Source: Planctomycetaceae bacterium
GTDB taxonomy: Bacteria; Planctomycetota; Planctomycetia; Planctomycetales; Planctomycetaceae
Length of the DNA stretch: 18,598 nucleotides
Assembly (NCBI GenBank): GCA_003445035.1
Contig: DLVV01000184.1
Span: forward strand, 4,522-23,119
Reading direction: 5' to 3'
Positions within the stretch are counted from its first letter, which is position 1; each line of letters starts with the position of its first letter. Under the pieces are notes generated by a model. That model saw only the letters and a program-made list of their open reading frames with translations. It was not told the origin of the DNA and made no database searches. Shown one piece after another: positions 15,569 to 18,598 of this stretch. Position numbers and translations under genes: made by a program.

Positions 15569-16513
15569 TCAGGGCCCGGTCGCCGGCAAACTCTTCAGCC
15601 ATCCCAGCGCCACGCGGCCGACTGCTCTCAAGCTCGCACCAGAACACGCCCGGACGTTGTCTCGGGTCGTGTGCCAGTACGGGTAATCGAAATCGATCAG
15701 GTCGCAGGTCGGGATCCGGGCGATCCGGTTCAACGGCACGTGATCGTCTTCGATGTCGTGCTTGGGGCGTGGCCGGTCATGAAACTGTGCCACCTTCAGC
15801 GACCGGGCGGTCTTCCAAAGGCCATTGGTCACCTTCGGCGCAAAAGCGAGGCTCTTTTTCTCAACATAGATCTGCAGGTCGCGGTCCCCGACCATGTCGA
15901 ACAGCACGCCGGCGACATACTTGTGAGCCGGCGGCTTGTCACGGTACTGGGTGGCAAAGTGTGTGGACCCCAGGAAGAACTGCCCCAGCGTCTGGGTTCC
16001 CTTGGGGAACAGGTACTCCTCGGCGTCGAAGAACACGAAGTCGACTCCGACCCGGGGATCGAGACCCCGCATGTGATGAGCCAGTTCCATCAGCAGGGCC
16101 ACTCCGCTGCCACCATCATTGGCCCCGATGAATCGCCCTCGCGGATTGAACGGGTCACGGTCGGGGAAGGGGCGAGTGTCGTAGTGGCAACAGAGCACGA
16201 CCCGGATCTTCCTTTTTGGGTGCCAGACGACGACCAGGTTGGTCATCCGCACCGCCTTGCCGTTGCGAGGGTCGGGCCGGTCGAAGGACTGGCGAACGAC
16301 CCGGGCTCCAAAGCGGCCAAAATGATTGGCCAACAATCTCTGCTGAGCCTGCATCGCCCGGGAACCGCTCGGACGGGGCCCGAGCCGGCAGACGGTCTGC
16401 AGGTACCGATAGGCGCGAGCCGCATCGGGACCGGTCACCTTGACCTGTTCAGCCCCGACGACCATCGGAACGGTCAACCACAGCCACAGGCAGGCACCCA
16501 ACCGAACCGTCAC
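15569..16513 (-). CDS. M28-family metallopeptidase, glutaminyl-cyclase-like, exported
   Basis: A 314-residue protein starting at GTG 16513 with GAGGT about 6 nt upstream; no suitable ATG exists near the start. Residues 1-21 form a Sec signal peptide (ACLWLWLTVPMVVGA). M28 signature elements appear in order: CCHYDTRPF (H110, D112), GANDGGSGVA (D133), FFDAEEYLF (E165, E166), FDMVGD (D210), EDDHVPL (H258) and YPYWHTTRD (H281). The single-zinc set D133/E166/H281, together with DDHVP and YWHT, points to the glutaminyl-peptide cyclotransferase branch rather than a two-zinc aminopeptidase. Such an enzyme would convert N-terminal Gln of exported proteins to pyroglutamate. An aminopeptidase role cannot be excluded. 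It sits 31 nt after the PEPCK gene and 7 nt before the small membrane-protein gene, probably in one transcript. Confidence 0.85.
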   Translation of the reverse strand: MTVRLGACLWLWLTVPMVVGAEQVKVTGPDAARAYRYLQTVCRLGPRPSGSRAMQAQQRLLANHFGRFGARVVRQSFDRPDPRNGKAVRMTNLVVVWHPKRKIRVVLCCHYDTRPFPDRDPFNPRGRFIGANDGGSGVALLMELAHHMRGLDPRVGVDFVFFDAEEYLFPKGTQTLGQFFLGSTHFATQYRDKPPAHKYVAGVLFDMVGDRDLQIYVEKKSLAFAPKVTNGLWKTARSLKVAQFHDRPRPKHDIEDDHVPLNRIARIPTCDLIDFDYPYWHTTRDNVRACSGASLRAVGRVALGWLKSLPATGP

Positions 16514-16544
16514 TCAGACACCTCACCGAAGTTTCCGTTTCGGA

Positions 16545-18305
16545 CTAGTCACCCGATTGCAGGCCAGTGATCAGTGCGTCGTTCTCTTCGCGGATCGCTG
16601 CCGGCAGCTTCTCACCAAACCCGGCGAGATACTCGCCCCGCTCGTTCGCTTCGGCAAGCCACTCCTCGGAGTTCACTTCCAGCAACGCCTCTCCGACCGC
16701 GTCGCCGATCCCGAGCTCATCGAATCCGACGGCTTCCGGAGTCGGCAACCACCCGATGGGACTCTCCGTCGCGTCTCCGCCCCCACCGACCCGGTCGACG
16801 ATCCACTTCAGCACACGCATGTTCTCGCCGAAACCCGGCCACAGCCAGCCGCCCGACTCATCACGCCGGAACCAGTTGACGTGAAACACCTCGGGCATGT
16901 TCTCGCCACCCCGTTCCCCGACATTCAGCCAGTGCTGCCAGTAGTCGGCCATGTGGTAGCCGCAGAAGGGCAACATGGCCATCGGATCGTGCCGAAGTTC
17001 GCCCAGCCCTCCAACCGCGGCGGCCGTCTTTTCGCTGGTCATTGTCGCGCCGACGTACGTGCCATGCTGCCAGGAGCGGGCCTGGTAAACCAGCGGAGTG
17101 GTGGAGCTGCGACGGCCACCGAAAATAATGGCCGAAATCGGCACTCCCTCGGGAGACTCCCAGTCCGGAGAAATGCACGGGCACTGCGAGGCCGGAGCCG
17201 TGAACCGGCTGTTGGGGTGAGCGGCCGGATTCTCGGACTCGGGTGTCCAGGGATTCCCTTTCCAGTCGGTCGCCTCCGCCGGCGGATCACACAACCCCTC
17301 CCACCAGACCGTGTTGTCCGGCAGCAGGGCCACGTTGGTAAACAGCGAGTTGGCCCGGCAACTGGCCAGCGCGTTGGGATTGGTCTCGTCACTGGTCAAC
17401 GGCGCCACGCCGAAGAACCCGGCTTCGGGATTGACGGCGTACAACCGGCCGTCGTCACCAAATTTCAGCCACGCAATGTCATCACCGATCGTCTCGACGC
17501 TCCAGCCAGCCTCAATGAACGATTTGGGAGGAACCAGCATCGCCAGGTTGGTCTTGCCACAAGCCGACGGAAAGGCCGCAGCGACAAACGTTTTGTTCCC
17601 TTCCGGATCGGTCAGGCCCAGGATCAACATGTGCTCAGCCAGCCAGCCCTCGCGGCGGGCCAGCACGCTGGCCAACCGCAATGCGAAGCACTTCTTCCCC
17701 AGCAGGGCGTTGCCCCCGTAGTTGGAGCTGAAGCTCATGATCAGGTTTTCATCAGGGAAGTGGCTGATGTAACGCTGCTCGGGGTCGAGATTGCCCATGC
17801 TGTGCAGGCCCTTGACGAAATCGCCGTCCTCGCCCAACTCGTCGACAGCCACCTGTCCCATGCGAGTCATGATCCGCATGTTGGCCACCACGAAAGGGCT
17901 GTCGGTGATCTCGATGCCGACCTTGGCCATCGGGCTTCCCGGGGGTCCCATCAGGTAGGGAATCACGTACATCGTCCGCCCGGCCATGCAGCCGTTAAAG
18001 AGCGGATCGATCATGGTGTGCATTTCCGCCGGGGCCATCCAGTTGTTGGTCGGCCCCGCCTCATCTTCAGTCGCCGCACAGATGAAGGTCCGGTCCTCGA
18101 CGCGAGCCACGTCGTTGATGTCACTGCGGGCGTAGTACGAACCGGGGTGCTTCTCGGAGTCGAGACGCACCAGCGAGCCGTCCTCGACCATCATGTCGTA
18201 GATGCGTCCGATCTCCTCTTCGGTGCCGTCGCACCAGTGCACGTTGTCGGGAGTGGTCTGGGCGGCGACTTCGTCGACCCATTGCTGTAAGGCCTGGTTG
18301 GACAT
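16545..18305 (-). CDS. pckG: Phosphoenolpyruvate carboxykinase (GTP)
   Basis: A 586-residue protein from ATG 18305 with only a weak Shine-Dalgarno, close to the usual length of about 600 for GTP-type PEPCK. Motifs in order: HPGSYYARSD with the substrate-contacting arginine at 60, NNWMAPAEM, FPDEN (183-187), SSNYGGNALLGKKCFALR (193-210), the PEPCK P-loop FPSACGKTNLAM (245-256), the metal-site aspartates in ETIGDDIAW (D275, D276), and FGGRRSSTTPLVYQ for the nucleotide region. All catalytic segments look intact. The enzyme interconverts oxaloacetate + GTP with PEP + GDP + CO2, the first dedicated step of gluconeogenesis, in the cytoplasm. It heads a run of four same-strand genes, although the downstream three have no evident metabolic link to it. 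The identification is secure. Confidence 0.97.
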   Translation of the reverse strand: MSNQALQQWVDEVAAQTTPDNVHWCDGTEEEIGRIYDMMVEDGSLVRLDSEKHPGSYYARSDINDVARVEDRTFICAATEDEAGPTNNWMAPAEMHTMIDPLFNGCMAGRTMYVIPYLMGPPGSPMAKVGIEITDSPFVVANMRIMTRMGQVAVDELGEDGDFVKGLHSMGNLDPEQRYISHFPDENLIMSFSSNYGGNALLGKKCFALRLASVLARREGWLAEHMLILGLTDPEGNKTFVAAAFPSACGKTNLAMLVPPKSFIEAGWSVETIGDDIAWLKFGDDGRLYAVNPEAGFFGVAPLTSDETNPNALASCRANSLFTNVALLPDNTVWWEGLCDPPAEATDWKGNPWTPESENPAAHPNSRFTAPASQCPCISPDWESPEGVPISAIIFGGRRSSTTPLVYQARSWQHGTYVGATMTSEKTAAAVGGLGELRHDPMAMLPFCGYHMADYWQHWLNVGERGGENMPEVFHVNWFRRDESGGWLWPGFGENMRVLKWIVDRVGGGGDATESPIGWLPTPEAVGFDELGIGDAVGEALLEVNSEEWLAEANERGEYLAGFGEKLPAAIREENDALITGLQSGD

Positions 18306-18338
18306 CGTCTGAGTATCTTTCGGTTGTCGTACTGGAAC

Positions 18339-18355
18339 CCGGCCACACGGGCCGG
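18339..18355. promoter_or_regulatory. Hairpin in the pckG leader, flanked by 8-nt direct repeats
   Basis: CCGGCC (18339-18344) pairs with GGCCGG (18350-18355) around ACACG, 34 nt upstream of the pckG start. The octamer GGTTGTCG occurs on either side (18322-18329 and 18358-18365), and the second copy extends into GTTG-TCGG-CAAC, another small inverted repeat. The arrangement could be an operator or a 5'-leader structure for pckG. No -35/-10 pair is convincing. The rest of 18306-18519 shows nothing I can name. Confidence 0.3.
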
Positions 18356-18519
18356 CTGGTTGTCGGCAACGACTCTAGGAAGGGCAGGGGAGCGACGCAA
18401 GCAGCCGACCCCGGCCCAGCGGGCTCACCGCCAGGCCTCCATCGGCCACCTTCAGTTCGCGGCCCCGGCACGCCGGCTGGGGGCTGGTCGTCACCGAAAC
18501 ACTCGGCAGGCTTTTGCCC

Positions 18520-18598
18520 CTACGTGGCAGACTTTTTCTTGGGGGACTTCTTGTCCGATTTCTTCTTGGGGGATTTCTTGGCAGCAGGTTTCTTCTTG
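18520..18598 (-). CDS. Lysine-rich C-terminal tail of a gene extending beyond the window
   Basis: On the minus strand a TAG stop at 18520-18522 closes an open frame running to the window edge. The 25 visible residues are almost only Lys, Ser, Pro and Ala, with the near-repeat KKSPKKKSDKKSPKKKSAT. Such tails are typical of bacterial histone-H1-like proteins, HU/IHF proteins with extended tails, and topoisomerase I or other nucleic-acid-binding proteins in Planctomycetota, Chlamydiota and Actinomycetota. The catalytic or DNA-binding body is outside the window, so the protein cannot be named. It is on the same strand as pckG, 214 nt upstream of it. Codon use (AAG/AAA with few synonymous shifts) fits a real, repeat-grown tail. 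Confidence 0.7.
   Translation of the reverse strand, partial: KKKPAAKKSPKKKSDKKSPKKKSAT

Noticed and set aside
16440..18290. 616-codon plus-strand frame opposite pckG
   Set aside because: It is antisense to an unmistakable PEPCK.

Overview
The window is GC-rich and tightly packed, with 14 complete or nearly complete protein genes plus two genes cut by the window ends. The organism is very probably a member of the Planctomycetota. The evidence is a Tat-exported DUF1501 protein next to a secreted protein with pre-peptidase C-terminal (PPC) domains, several exported enzymes with twin-arginine (RRDF) or Sec signals, and an exported ThuA-domain protein. This assignment is inferred from gene families; no rRNA or other phylogenetic marker is present. 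I saw no tRNA, rRNA, CRISPR array, insertion sequence or phage gene. No gene-free stretch exceeds 300 bases; the longest are 2752-2990, 1224-1452 and 18306-18519.

Layout. (1) 1-4120, minus strand: ArfB-type ribosome-rescue hydrolase, a small membrane-anchored unknown protein, DUF1501, and the 5' part of the PPC-domain protein, which runs out of the window. (2) 4255-8767: a LarA/DUF2088-type racemase-like gene on the plus strand converges on a minus-strand operon of a short-chain dehydrogenase, a ThuA-domain protein (ATGA overlap) and an MFS transporter. (3) 8910-13790, plus strand: four co-directional genes for exported proteins, namely a divergent creatininase-family protein, a 599-residue unknown, a Tat-lipoprotein related to mannonate dehydratase, and a sialidase-like beta-propeller protein. 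The divergent promoter region between (2) and (3) holds a 7-bp inverted repeat that could be a shared operator. (4) 13796-18305, minus strand: GTP-type phosphoenolpyruvate carboxykinase, then a glutaminyl-cyclase-like M28 metallopeptidase, a small three-helix membrane protein and a Tat-exported unknown. (5) At the right edge, the lysine-rich C-terminal tail of another minus-strand gene.

Working picture (inference): regions 2 and 3 look like one locus for taking apart a carbohydrate or sugar acid. The exported proteins would act on a glycan or its products in the periplasm, and the racemase-like enzyme, dehydrogenase and transporter would handle a small hydroxy acid. PEPCK just beyond would suit gluconeogenic growth, but nothing in the sequence ties it to the locus. 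The least-described parts are the exported four-gene set, the exported mannonate-dehydratase relative and the lysine-rich tail.
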